A DNA stretch of 64,000 bases from an uncultured Lachnospira sp. (GTDB taxonomy: Bacteria; Bacillota; Clostridia; Lachnospirales; Lachnospiraceae): contig CAJUBU010000006.1 in assembly GCA_910585095.1 (NCBI GenBank), forward strand, positions 1-64,000, given 5' to 3'. The notes under the pieces were generated by a model that saw nothing but the letters and a program-made list of their open reading frames with translations, was not told where the DNA came from and made no database searches. How positions within the stretch are numbered: position 1 is the first letter of the stretch; each line of letters begins with the position of its first letter. This document shows, one piece after another, positions 7,656 to 17,184 of the stretch. A program made the position numbers and the translations under genes.

Positions 7656-8285
7656 CTACATGCCAAGTGATGACAAAATCTTGTCATACGATTCTAACTC
7701 TGGAATAAGCAAAAAATAACCTGTCACAAAATCCAATTCGCCAAACTGCGACTGAATCATTAAAAGCTTATCGCCATATTTTCCAAATTCAGTTGCTGGA
7801 ACACTCAATAAAGCACCAACCATATCAACTGTCAAACTTGGTACACTACTTACTGTTTTTAAACCTGTAAGTCCAGAAAGGGCAGATAAATATGAACCTG
7901 CAACAATATTTCCAATTTCATTCAACGCAGACATATCTATTTCTGTTAAACTTTTTAAATCTGCATCTTCATTTGTATGTATATCTCTCATCATAAGTGA
8001 ATTAACAAGATGATGTGCTGATTTTGTGTCAAATATAAACATCATCATTCCATTTATATCACCTTCAAGTCCCAGAAGAATCCCGACTACAGCCTGTTCC
8101 TCTGAACCGACAACAGAGCCAATTTCGCTAAAAGGTAATAATGCCACATTTGGTACTGACATATCCACTTTAATATTTAACATTGTGGATAATGCTGTTG
8201 TTGCATTACCAGCACCAATATTTCCAATTTCTTTTAAGACATCAAATTGCATGTCATTAAGTTCTTCAAGATCTATTTTTGCCAT
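7656..8285 (-). CDS. cheC: CheY-P phosphatase CheC
   Basis: CheC removes phosphate from CheY-P and binds CheD. The protein of about 209 residues has both active-site signatures of the form D/S-x3-E-x2-N: Asp15-Glu19-Asn22 (DVLKEIGN) and Ser119-Glu123-Asn126 (SALNEIGN), each followed about 22 residues later by Pro, so both halves look active. The ATG at 8285 is chosen because GGGG lies 6 bases upstream; an ATG at 8297 has a poorly placed site. FliY at 21080-22345 carries the same fold, giving this cell two phosphatases of this class. Confidence 0.95.
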   Translation of the reverse strand: MAKIDLEELNDMQFDVLKEIGNIGAGNATTALSTMLNIKVDMSVPNVALLPFSEIGSVVGSEEQAVVGILLGLEGDINGMMMFIFDTKSAHHLVNSLMMRDIHTNEDADLKSLTEIDMSALNEIGNIVAGSYLSALSGLTGLKTVSSVPSLTVDMVGALLSVPATEFGKYGDKLLMIQSQFGELDFVTGYFLLIPELESYDKILSSLGM

Positions 8286-8356
8286 ATTTATCCCCATCCT
8301 GCCAAAACTGGCATATCAACATCTATCTAATCTATTTTATAAAAATTCAACCAAAT

Positions 8357-8827
8357 TTAGCCTTCTTCAATAAGTGAAACAATATCAAGTAATGAAATCA
8401 ATTCGTCCTTACTTTTACCTATACCACTTATATACCCAGATGCTGCCTCATCAAGTGTCGTCTTATTTGCTTTTTCAACATCTTTATTTTCCAAAGTGAC
8501 AACCTCTTTAACTTGGTCTACAATAACACCTATGGTTGCTGTATCAACCTTTAGAATAATAATTCTAGTTTTATCTGTATAGTCATCATCTTCAAGCCCT
8601 AATTTTAATCGCACGCTCATTACAGGTACAATTTCACCTCGAAGATTAATAACACCTTTATAATAATGCTGTGATTTAGGAACTCTTGTAATTCTTTGAT
8701 TCCTCACAATGTTATCAATATATTGTATATTAATTCCATATTGTTCATTACCAATCTTTACAACAATATACTGCACTGCAACAGCGTTATTTTCTTCATT
8801 CTTCTCTAATGCTTTTACTTCTTCCAT
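8357..8827 (-). CDS. cheW: Chemotaxis coupling protein CheW
   Basis: CheW links chemoreceptors to the kinase CheA in membrane arrays. The 156-residue protein begins with a short charged tail followed by one CheW domain starting YIVVKIGNEQYGI, with the conserved NLRGEIVPVMSVRLKLGL segment near residues 66-84 and VIVDQVKEVV near 110-120. It lies 44 bases after cheA and 71 before cheC, inside the chemotaxis block. No receiver domain is attached, so it is CheW and not CheV. Confidence 0.96.
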   Translation of the reverse strand: MEEVKALEKNEENNAVAVQYIVVKIGNEQYGINIQYIDNIVRNQRITRVPKSQHYYKGVINLRGEIVPVMSVRLKLGLEDDDYTDKTRIIILKVDTATIGVIVDQVKEVVTLENKDVEKANKTTLDEAASGYISGIGKSKDELISLLDIVSLIEEG

Positions 8828-8871
8828 TAATAGTCACCAAAACCTTTCTGAAATACGAATCTTTTAAGCTG

Positions 8872-10959
8872 TTAAACAAGTGTATTTGCATCAATTATCA
8901 ATGCGACTGAACCATCACCAAGAATTGTAGCTCCACTAATCATTTTGTTAATATTAATATATTTACCTAAAGATTTAATAACAATTTCCATCTGTCCAAT
9001 TAGACTATCCACTACAAGACCTGCCTGTTTATCGCCTTTACTTACAATAACAACTGTTATATTTTCCTGTTCTAATGGTTCACCAGGCACATCTAAAAGG
9101 TCTCTTAATCTTATCAATGGAATGACACTTCCTCTTAAATGAATAACCTCTTTCGCATGAACATATTTAATTTCATTTACATTAATATCTTCTATTGTCT
9201 GAATAGAACCTAATGAAATAGCAAATTTTTCATCTCCTACTTTTACCATCAATGCCTGAATAATAGCAAGCGTGAGAGGTAATCGAATAATAAACGTACT
9301 GCCCTCTCCATATGTGGTCTTAACTTCAATATCACCTCCAAGTGCTTCAATCTTTGATTTTACTACATCAAGTCCTACACCTCTTCCTGATACATCTGTA
9401 ATCTTTTCAGCAGTAGAAAAACTTGGTTTAAACAACAAGTCTACAATATCCTTATCGGACATAGAAGCTGCCTGTTCTTCTGTAATTGTTCCTTTTTCAA
9501 TAGCCTTGTTGCGAACTCTATCAACATCAATACCATTTCCATCATCACGAACTTCAATAGCAACATTATTGCCATCTTGATAAGCATCCAAAAAGATTGA
9601 ACCCACCTCTGGCTTTCCTCGTTCTTTTCTCACTTCTGCACTCTCTAATCCATGGTCTGCAGAGTTTCTAAGCAAGTGCATAAGCGGGTCTCCAATTTCA
9701 TCAATAACGGTTCTATCAAGTTCTGTATCTTCACCAGACATGTAAAGTTCCATTTTTTTATTAAGCTTTTTACTTAAATCTCGAATCATTCGAGGGAATT
9801 TACTTACAACACTCTCGATTGGCATCATACGAACTTTCATAACGGATTCATGAAGGTTTGTTGTCACTCTCTCAAGATACTCAATTTGTTCATTAAATGT
9901 CTGATTAACAGATACATCTGTATCTTCTGAAGAACTGGCAGAAACCAATCCATTCTTTGCAATAATAAGCTCACTGACAAGATTCATAAGAACATCTAAT
10001 TTTTCAATATCAACTCGAACAGTATGTCCCACTGGCTTTGTTTTTCCCGAAGCTGCTGCTTGTTTTGAAGGTGAAGGTGCTGGCTTTTTATCAGCTACTG
10101 TCACTTCTTTGCTATCCTTATCAACTTTCTTTTCATCTTTGATCTCATCGTGATGTTCTGTGTGTGCTTCTTCCGCAAATGGTGTTTTTATTTCTTCACC
10201 AACAGCATCTTTTATTTCAGAAACCGATTTAATAATCTTTGTAATCTCTCCAAAACTTTCAGAAGAAATCACTACAAGACTAAAATCAAAATCAAATTTT
10301 TCATCTTCAATATCTTGAACGGATGGTTCTGATTTAATAACATCACAGTGTCCTTCAAGATTTTTAAATACTAAAAATGCCCTTGCTGCCTTTAAAATAC
10401 AGTTTTCCTCAACCGTCACACGAATTTTATATATATGTAAATTTTTCTTAAGTGCCTCATTTACTGCATTCTTTTCAAAATCCGCTAAAACAATACCATT
10501 GTAATCAATATCTGGTGTTATTGCTTCTGAATCAGATGAATGTTCTGCCTTATCCGATGATTCCTGTTCTTTTCCTTCCGATGCTATAAATGCGTTAAGA
10601 GCCTTAATAATTGGTTCATTATCATCGGTTCCTTCATCTTGATTTTGCTGTATATTGGAAACATAGTTTTCTAATGCATCCAAACATTGAAACAAGACAT
10701 CTACAAGCTCTGAATTAACACTCATATTGCCATTTCTCACTTCAGAGAACACATTTTCCATATCATGTGTTAAATTCTGCATTCTCTTATAGCCCATTGT
10801 GCCAGCCATACCTTTTAAAGAATGGGCTGCACGAAAAATCTCATTAATCGTATCATTATTATCAGGCTCTTTTTCAAGCACCATTAACTGATCACTAAGA
10901 TTTTGCAAATGCTCATTAGACTCATCAATAAAAATCTCTAAATACTGGCTTACGTCCAT
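8872..10959 (-). CDS. cheA: Chemotaxis histidine kinase CheA
   Basis: CheA autophosphorylates in receptor arrays and passes phosphate to CheY and CheB. In order, the 695-residue protein has a P1 Hpt domain with His46 in RAAHSLKGMAGTMGY, a P2-like response-regulator binding region (about 150-250), a Lys/Pro/Ala-rich linker, P3 dimerisation, the P4 ATPase (N box LRNSADHGLE, G boxes DDGNGID and GRGVGLDVV), and the P5 CheW-like domain. It is one base after cheB and upstream of cheW, as in B. subtilis. All key residues appear intact. Confidence 0.98.
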   Translation of the reverse strand: MDVSQYLEIFIDESNEHLQNLSDQLMVLEKEPDNNDTINEIFRAAHSLKGMAGTMGYKRMQNLTHDMENVFSEVRNGNMSVNSELVDVLFQCLDALENYVSNIQQNQDEGTDDNEPIIKALNAFIASEGKEQESSDKAEHSSDSEAITPDIDYNGIVLADFEKNAVNEALKKNLHIYKIRVTVEENCILKAARAFLVFKNLEGHCDVIKSEPSVQDIEDEKFDFDFSLVVISSESFGEITKIIKSVSEIKDAVGEEIKTPFAEEAHTEHHDEIKDEKKVDKDSKEVTVADKKPAPSPSKQAAASGKTKPVGHTVRVDIEKLDVLMNLVSELIIAKNGLVSASSSEDTDVSVNQTFNEQIEYLERVTTNLHESVMKVRMMPIESVVSKFPRMIRDLSKKLNKKMELYMSGEDTELDRTVIDEIGDPLMHLLRNSADHGLESAEVRKERGKPEVGSIFLDAYQDGNNVAIEVRDDGNGIDVDRVRNKAIEKGTITEEQAASMSDKDIVDLLFKPSFSTAEKITDVSGRGVGLDVVKSKIEALGGDIEVKTTYGEGSTFIIRLPLTLAIIQALMVKVGDEKFAISLGSIQTIEDINVNEIKYVHAKEVIHLRGSVIPLIRLRDLLDVPGEPLEQENITVVIVSKGDKQAGLVVDSLIGQMEIVIKSLGKYININKMISGATILGDGSVALIIDANTLV

Positions 10960-10960
10960 A

Positions 10961-12136
10961 TCACAATACCCCCACGTTCTTTGTTATTTTTTCAGCGACC
11001 TGACTTAAAGAAACCACCTCATCAACAAGTCCTGTTTGTGCGATTGCCTTTGGCATACCATAAACTACACATGACTCCTCATCTTGTGCTATCACATGAA
11101 TTTTTTTACGATTTGCAGCTAATCCTTTAATGCCATTTGTACCATCTGCTCCCATGCCAGTCAAAACAACACATACAATCTCATCGAAACTACATTGCTG
11201 TAAAGAATCATACATAATATTGGCACATGGTCTCAAACCATCTATAGCAGGTTCATTACTCAATTTTATTACATATCCTTGCGTCCCCTTTACAATACGC
11301 AAATGTTGCCCACCTGGCGCAATATAAACCCATCCATTCTTTAAAACATCTCCATCGGCTGCTTCCTTAACTGAAATATCTCCCATCTCGTTAAGCCTTG
11401 AAGCTAGTGAAGCTGTAAAGCCTGCGGGCATATGCTGAACCAATACCACTGGCGCATCCAAATTTTGGGGAAGTAATGGTATAACCTGTTGTAAAGATTT
11501 TGGACCACCTGTAGAACAAGCCATTGCAACAATCTTTTTTTTGCCAGTCTTTACTCCTGAAAATATAGAGGAATCAAATTTTTTTGCTGGTTTATTCAAT
11601 TCTTGCGTCTTTCTTCTAAATTCCATAGCCCTTGTATTATTTTGCTGCATTATCGTCTCAACATCCCTTGCTGCTGCCTTAACTTTATCAGCTTTTGCCA
11701 TGATACCCAATTTCGAAGATATATTAGACTTTCCTTCTGTAGCAACATCAAGCATGGCATGTATTTTACTCTTAAAATCATTGCCTTTGGTTTCTAAGTA
11801 ATTTTCTGGCTTCGTCACAAAATCAAACGCACCCAGTTCAAGCGCCCTAATCGTTTCCTTCGCTCCCTGTTTTGCAACGGTACTTACAATAATGACTGTC
11901 TGCTCAATTCTATTTTTTTGCAATTTTTCCAATAGCTCTAAACCATTCATTTTTGGCATATTAATATCAAGAATTACTACACTATAATAATTAGGATTAG
12001 AAACAATTAAATCAAACCCTTCTACACCGTCTTTAGCAATAGCTGCAACTTCATAGTCATCGCCTGAATTTATTATATCAGATATAACCCTTCTCATGAG
12101 TGCAGAGTCATCAATTATAAGTATTTTCTTTGCCAT
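10961..12136 (-). CDS. cheB: Protein-glutamate methylesterase CheB
   Basis: CheB demethylates and deamidates chemoreceptors when phosphorylated by CheA. It has an N-terminal receiver domain with phospho-acceptor Asp57 (VVILDINMP), a linker of about 80 residues, and a C-terminal esterase with Ser208 (ACSTGGPKS), His235 (VQHMPAGF) and Asp331 (GMGADGTNG). The ATG at 12136 is preferred because GGAG lies 9 bases upstream; an ATG at 12145 overlaps that site. It is 5 bases after the PilZ gene. A CheR methyltransferase is not in the window. Confidence 0.97.
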   Translation of the reverse strand: MAKKILIIDDSALMRRVISDIINSGDDYEVAAIAKDGVEGFDLIVSNPNYYSVVILDINMPKMNGLELLEKLQKNRIEQTVIIVSTVAKQGAKETIRALELGAFDFVTKPENYLETKGNDFKSKIHAMLDVATEGKSNISSKLGIMAKADKVKAAARDVETIMQQNNTRAMEFRRKTQELNKPAKKFDSSIFSGVKTGKKKIVAMACSTGGPKSLQQVIPLLPQNLDAPVVLVQHMPAGFTASLASRLNEMGDISVKEAADGDVLKNGWVYIAPGGQHLRIVKGTQGYVIKLSNEPAIDGLRPCANIMYDSLQQCSFDEIVCVVLTGMGADGTNGIKGLAANRKKIHVIAQDEESCVVYGMPKAIAQTGLVDEVVSLSQVAEKITKNVGVL

Positions 12137-12141
12137 AATTA

Positions 12142-12864
12142 TCATCTCCTCTCTCGGCGTTGTATTTTGCGCTGCTGTTCATATATATATTTTACTATTG
12201 TATCTCTTAATTCTATGTCTATTTCCTTAAACTGAATACGGTTATCATAATAATTATTTCTATTTGGCGACTCTATGGAATCAACCACTTTTCCCAATAC
12301 TTCAATTGTTATATCACCAATATTCATCTTAATTGGAAATGTCATAAAAATACAACTGTCTATATCCAATTTTGTCTCTGTCAAAATACGGACACCGCCG
12401 CCACTGATATCAACAATCATTCCAATATCAGCCTGTTCACTGCTTACTTTTGGCGGTAAATGATTACTCAAATACGTATCAACCTGTTCATCATTCAACA
12501 TTCTTATAATTGCCTCAATATTACATGGAAGCCTATAAAACTGTCTTCGCTGAAACTTTTTCATCTCTGAGATCAATTTCAACTGCATGATATATATTTC
12601 GTTTTCTTTTCCTCGACTTAAAACCTTACATTTCGCCTTAAAAATGCCTTTTTCTGAATAAAAATATACATTTAACTCTTGGTCAACGGACAATGGAACA
12701 ATATGTCCTTCAAAAACTGGCATAGATGCAGTCAATTCCCTACCATCCTCATCTAACTCCAATATTTGACTGACATATACATCAGATTTTATATTATTTT
12801 CTTTTATCTTGCTAATCTTGTCGATTTCAATTTTATTGCCAACCTTTAATATATCATCAGCCAT
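12142..12864 (-). CDS. PilZ-domain flagellar brake protein (YcgR/YpfA type)
   Basis: PilZ proteins of this type bind cyclic di-GMP and slow the flagellar motor. The 240-residue protein has an N-terminal YcgR-like barrel (about residues 5-100) and a C-terminal PilZ domain with the nucleotide-binding motifs RRQFYR (RxxxR type, near residue 112) and DISGGG (near residue 153). Both are intact, so ligand binding is likely. It stands between flhG and cheB, a place empty in B. subtilis but common in clostridial fla operons. It suggests direct c-di-GMP input to motility. Confidence 0.9.
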   Translation of the reverse strand: MADDILKVGNKIEIDKISKIKENNIKSDVYVSQILELDEDGRELTASMPVFEGHIVPLSVDQELNVYFYSEKGIFKAKCKVLSRGKENEIYIMQLKLISEMKKFQRRQFYRLPCNIEAIIRMLNDEQVDTYLSNHLPPKVSSEQADIGMIVDISGGGVRILTETKLDIDSCIFMTFPIKMNIGDITIEVLGKVVDSIESPNRNNYYDNRIQFKEIDIELRDTIVKYIYEQQRKIQRRERR

Positions 12865-12875
12865 TCATTACACCC

Positions 12876-13754
12876 CTATTCTTTCATTTTCTTTGAAAAT
12901 ACCGACTTGAAAAACTTTTTAATACCGACATTATTTGCTGTCCTTTTTGAACTTTCCATAACATCAACAATACTTTCAAAGCTCTTAGCTGCAATTGAAG
13001 AAGGGAACATAATTGATACTGGTTTTTGTCTCATAACTGCTTTGCTAAAATTAACATCATAAGGAACCATACCTAAATATTCAATATCAATCTTTAAAAA
13101 CTTAGATACAACTGCACTGAGCTTTTCATATAAATTCTTGCCTTCACTCCTGCTATGCACCCTGTTTGCTACCAGCATAATTTTATTATTATTTGCATGA
13201 AATTCACTGTTTCTGCTTAATGCCTTTAACAAAGCATAGGAGTCTGCTATAGATGTTGGCTCTGGAGTTGTCACTAAGATTACTTCTGGACTAGCTAAAA
13301 GAAACTCCATAACGGCAGAAGATATACCTGCACCTGTATCAATAATAATAATATCCGCCATACCATCAAGCTCTGATAACTTTCCAACCAATCGCTTAAT
13401 TTGATTATCATCTAAATTGACAAGCTGAGCTATACCAGAACCACCTGATATAAATCCAACCCCTTCTGGTCCTTGCGTGATAATATCTTTTACTTCTTTT
13501 CCTTTAAATAACAAATCGCCCAAATTATGTTTTGGTATAACGCCAAACATCACTTCAATATTTGCTAACCCAAAATCCGCATCCAAAATAATAACCTTTT
13601 TTCCTCTGCGGCGATATTGCAGGGCGATATTAATTGATATATTTGATTTTCCAACGCCTCCTTTTCCACTAGTCACAGCAATCACTCTGGCGTTGGAAAC
13701 AGCTTTTTGATTTTGTAGTTTAATTATATTTCTCAGATTCTGTGCTTGGTCCAT
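12876..13754 (-). CDS. flhG: FlhG (YlxH) MinD-like ATPase
   Basis: FlhG controls flagellar number and position together with FlhF. The 292-residue protein has a deviant Walker A motif TSGKGGVGKSN (residues 28-38), the switch II region DTGAG near 140, and the LVTTPEPTSIADSYAL segment typical of the FlhG branch of MinD ATPases, with an N-terminal stretch rich in Gln/Asn (DQAQNLRN) that in other species activates the FlhF GTPase. It overlaps flhF by one base, so the pair is translationally coupled. Confidence 0.95.
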   Translation of the reverse strand: MDQAQNLRNIIKLQNQKAVSNARVIAVTSGKGGVGKSNISINIALQYRRRGKKVIILDADFGLANIEVMFGVIPKHNLGDLLFKGKEVKDIITQGPEGVGFISGGSGIAQLVNLDDNQIKRLVGKLSELDGMADIIIIDTGAGISSAVMEFLLASPEVILVTTPEPTSIADSYALLKALSRNSEFHANNNKIMLVANRVHSRSEGKNLYEKLSAVVSKFLKIDIEYLGMVPYDVNFSKAVMRQKPVSIMFPSSIAAKSFESIVDVMESSKRTANNVGIKKFFKSVFSKKMKE

Positions 13755-15058
13755 TATTCATTTCCTCCCAACAATTGCCTAGCCAGTGCCTGCTCGTCAA
13801 CCAATTCTATATCATCTGGTACATTCTGTCCTGATGTTGTATAGGACAATGGAGCTCCTGTAAGTAGCCTAATATTCAAAATATTGCCAAGTGAACATGT
13901 CTCATCTAATTTTGTAAATAATATTGCCCAATCTTCTATATCTTTGTATCGCTGTGTAATATCTACCAAATCTTTATATTTTGTGGTAACACTTAACACT
14001 AGATAAATTTGTATATCAAAATCATCCTTCATATCTTTTACTTTATCTAACATAATGGTAAGGTCATCCATTTGTTCATTACACTTATGCGAACGACCTG
14101 CTGTATCCACCATAATCAAATCATAATCTTTATATTCAATCATACACTTTTCTAGTTCATCTGCTGAATACACAACACTCACAGGACTATCTAATATCCC
14201 TGCATATGTGTTTAATTGTTCAATGGCTGCAATCCTATAAGTATCAGAAGTTATAAAAGCAACTTTAGAGTTCATCTCAAATATATATCTTGAGGCAACC
14301 TTTGCAATTGTCGTTGTTTTTCCAACTCCTGTAGGTCCTATAAAAAACACCACTTTAGGACGATTGCCTAACACAATATCTCTTGGTTCACCTAATTTTA
14401 ATATGATTTTTTGATATACTGCAGCAAGAATACTATCTATATTCGATTCCTTTTTAAGAGAACTTTCGATATCCTTCATAATAAGATCTGCATATTCTTC
14501 ACTCACTTCATTATCAATCAATTTTCCATAAATCAACTTGATAAATTTCATATTCGTATTTTCGCGTTCTTGTATAACCTTATTGCCTGTATCACGAACA
14601 CCATCATTATTAGCAGCATCTATGATCTTATTACTGTTGTCATTATTGCTTATGTTTCCTGAATTAATTTGTTTTTGTAACAAATTGTGTAAATAATCAA
14701 GTTTTTCTTCTATCGCACTCGTCTCAACTGTTGTAGACAACTTATCATCTGCAACCAAATCAATACTGCTCTTTCTTGCCCCTGTAATCGGTTGACTAGA
14801 ACTATTTGTATTGGTACCTAAAGTTGAATGAAAACTTTTGTTAAGCGCTTGACTATTATTACTAACACTTTCTACATTCTGATATCCTTCTTCTTCCACT
14901 GCTGCTGTTATCTCAATCAAATCCTTTTTAAACAGCTTAAATATTCCCCTTTGTTTCAGCGTTTTAACATTTAAGACAATGGCTTTATTTCCTAATTCTT
15001 CCTGAGCCTTCTTGATTGCTTCGGTCTCTGTCTGCCCCTGATACTTTTTAACTATCAT
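13754..15058 (-). CDS. flhF: FlhF SRP-type GTPase
   Basis: FlhF marks the site of flagellar assembly and belongs to the SRP/SRalpha GTPase family. The 434-residue protein has a basic N-terminal B domain (MIVKKYQGQTETEAIKKAQ), a long variable linker, an N domain, and a G domain with P-loop GPTGVGKTTTIAKVASRY (near 240), DTAGRSHK and TKLDET. It overlaps flhA by one base upstream and flhG by one base downstream. Length and motif order are normal. Confidence 0.96.
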   Translation of the reverse strand: MIVKKYQGQTETEAIKKAQEELGNKAIVLNVKTLKQRGIFKLFKKDLIEITAAVEEEGYQNVESVSNNSQALNKSFHSTLGTNTNSSSQPITGARKSSIDLVADDKLSTTVETSAIEEKLDYLHNLLQKQINSGNISNNDNSNKIIDAANNDGVRDTGNKVIQERENTNMKFIKLIYGKLIDNEVSEEYADLIMKDIESSLKKESNIDSILAAVYQKIILKLGEPRDIVLGNRPKVVFFIGPTGVGKTTTIAKVASRYIFEMNSKVAFITSDTYRIAAIEQLNTYAGILDSPVSVVYSADELEKCMIEYKDYDLIMVDTAGRSHKCNEQMDDLTIMLDKVKDMKDDFDIQIYLVLSVTTKYKDLVDITQRYKDIEDWAILFTKLDETCSLGNILNIRLLTGAPLSYTTSGQNVPDDIELVDEQALARQLLGGNE

Positions 15059-17097
15059 TATGCTGTCACCATCCCAACTGATTGTAATTCTATATTCGAT
15101 TCTACTTCATTGTAGGAAATTACGATTATATCCTTAAAATATTCAGAAGCTAGCTTCTTAAAATAAAGTCGAACAATTGGAGATGTTATAACAATTGGAT
15201 TTCTTCCCATATCTTCCAGTTTTCTAAGACCTTCTGTCAAACTTTCAATAATCTTATTAATTCGTTCTGGGTCTAATGCCAAATATGAGCCTTGTTCTGT
15301 ATTTTTAACTGCTCCCATAATTTCCTGTTCAATCTTTGGATCGAGTGTAATAACATTGGTAATCTCATTTGGAGGGAAATATTTTCCGGATATTGCCCTC
15401 TTAATGCTCTGTCTTACATACTCTGTAAGAATATCGGTATCTCTTGTTACCGAAGCATGGTCTGCCAATGTTTCAAATATTGTAACCAAATCTCTTATAG
15501 AAATTCCTTCCTCTAAAAGATTTTGCAATACTTTTTGAATTTCACCAATTCCCATCAGTTTAGGAACAAGCTCATCAACCAATGCGGCATTATTATCTTT
15601 AATATTATTAATAAGATTAGAAACATCTTGTCTTGTAAGCAACTCTGCAATATGTTGTCTTATAATCTCTGTAAGATGTGTTGCAATAATAGAAGGTGGG
15701 TCAACTACTGTGTAGCCCAGTGATTCCGCTCGTTCTCTTTGTCCTTCTGTAATCCAGATAGCTGGAAGATGGAAGGATGGTTCAAATGTAGGAATACCTG
15801 TAATTTCTTCTTCAATATAACCAGGATTCATCGCCATATAATGGTCAAATAAAATTTCACCTTCACTAACTTGTATACCTTTTATCTTAATCACATATTG
15901 ATTTGGATTTAACTGAATATTATCCCTTAATCGAATAATAGGAACAACAGCACCTAATTCCAGCGCAACTTGTCTTCTTATCATAACAACTCGGTCAAGC
16001 AAATCACCGCCTTGATTGACATCAGCCAGCGGAATAATACCATAACCAAATTCAAGTTCAATTGGGTCTACATTAAGGAGGCTGACAACATTTTCTGGCT
16101 TTCTAATCTCTTGAGCTTCATTTTCTTCTCGCTCAACTTCTTCTTCAATCATAGATTCACCTTGTTTTGATGCAACTTTCCTGCTAGCAAATATTAACAA
16201 TAATCCAAATGGTACAAATATGTATATTGGCAAAGGCGTTAAACACCCTAACAATGCCAGTGCTGAACCTACCATCATCAGTACTTTATCAATAGAAAAA
16301 AGCTGTCCAACAATCTCCTCACCAAGTTCCCCTTCACTCGAAGCCTTTGTTACAAGGATACCTGTTGCCAATGAAATCAATAATGAAGGAATCTGACTGC
16401 ACAAACCATCACCAATAGTAAGAATAGTATACTTTGTTAAAGCTTCATTGATAGAAAGACCTCCATAGAGCATCCCCATTACAATACCGCCAACAATATT
16501 GACACCTGTTATAATAAGACCTGCTGTAGCATCACCTTTTACATATTTTGTGGCACCATCCATTGAGCCAAAAAAACTGTTTTCCAATTGCAATTTTTGT
16601 CTGCGTACAGCAGCCTCTTGATCAGTAATAGCACCTGTGTTCAGGTCTGAGTCAATTGCCATCTGCTTACCTGCCATCGCATCCAATGTAAATCTTGCTG
16701 TTACCTCTGCAACTCTTTCTGAACCTTTATTAATAACAATAAACTGTATTAACACAAGTATTATAAATATGATAATACCAATAACTAAATTGCCGCCTCC
16801 AACAAACTGACCAAATACATTTACCACTTGTCCAGCATCACCTTTGGTAAGAATCAGTTTTGTAGAAGAAACATTTAAAGAAATTCTAAACAGCGTTGTA
16901 AACAACAGTATTGTTGGAAATGAAGCCATATCCAACACTTCTTTGGCATATATCGAATTAAATAATACAATTAATGCAACGGCTATATTAAAGGCCAAAA
17001 GGAAATCTAACAGCCATGAAGGTATCGAAATGATAAAGAAAATAACTGCTGCTAATATATACGCACCTATAAACATGTCGTTCTTCTTCATCTTCAT
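15058..17097 (-). CDS. flhA: Flagellar export gate protein FlhA
   Basis: FlhA is the large membrane subunit of the flagellar type III export gate and the docking site for export chaperones. The 679-residue protein has eight predicted N-terminal membrane helices, the conserved FHIPEP-type cytoplasmic loop (GSERVAEVTARFTLDAM, then KQMAIDSDLN), and a C-terminal cytoplasmic domain of about 350 residues. GGAGG lies 11 bases before the ATG. There are 87 bases between the flhB stop and this start, with no terminator seen. Length matches the family. Confidence 0.98.
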   Translation of the reverse strand: MKMKKNDMFIGAYILAAVIFFIISIPSWLLDFLLAFNIAVALIVLFNSIYAKEVLDMASFPTILLFTTLFRISLNVSSTKLILTKGDAGQVVNVFGQFVGGGNLVIGIIIFIILVLIQFIVINKGSERVAEVTARFTLDAMAGKQMAIDSDLNTGAITDQEAAVRRQKLQLENSFFGSMDGATKYVKGDATAGLIITGVNIVGGIVMGMLYGGLSINEALTKYTILTIGDGLCSQIPSLLISLATGILVTKASSEGELGEEIVGQLFSIDKVLMMVGSALALLGCLTPLPIYIFVPFGLLLIFASRKVASKQGESMIEEEVEREENEAQEIRKPENVVSLLNVDPIELEFGYGIIPLADVNQGGDLLDRVVMIRRQVALELGAVVPIIRLRDNIQLNPNQYVIKIKGIQVSEGEILFDHYMAMNPGYIEEEITGIPTFEPSFHLPAIWITEGQRERAESLGYTVVDPPSIIATHLTEIIRQHIAELLTRQDVSNLINNIKDNNAALVDELVPKLMGIGEIQKVLQNLLEEGISIRDLVTIFETLADHASVTRDTDILTEYVRQSIKRAISGKYFPPNEITNVITLDPKIEQEIMGAVKNTEQGSYLALDPERINKIIESLTEGLRKLEDMGRNPIVITSPIVRLYFKKLASEYFKDIIVISYNEVESNIELQSVGMVTA

Positions 17098-17184
17098 AGC
17101 TTCTTAATCCTCCTTTCATATGTAATGTGATACAGCATCACTTTTTATAATAACATTTTTTACTCATTTATTCAACATAGTTCT

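Noticed and set aside
8026..8373. Plus-strand open frame opposite cheC
   Set aside because: Antisense to cheC, without start signals. Similar antisense frames occur opposite fliF, comM, dprA and others and were treated the same.
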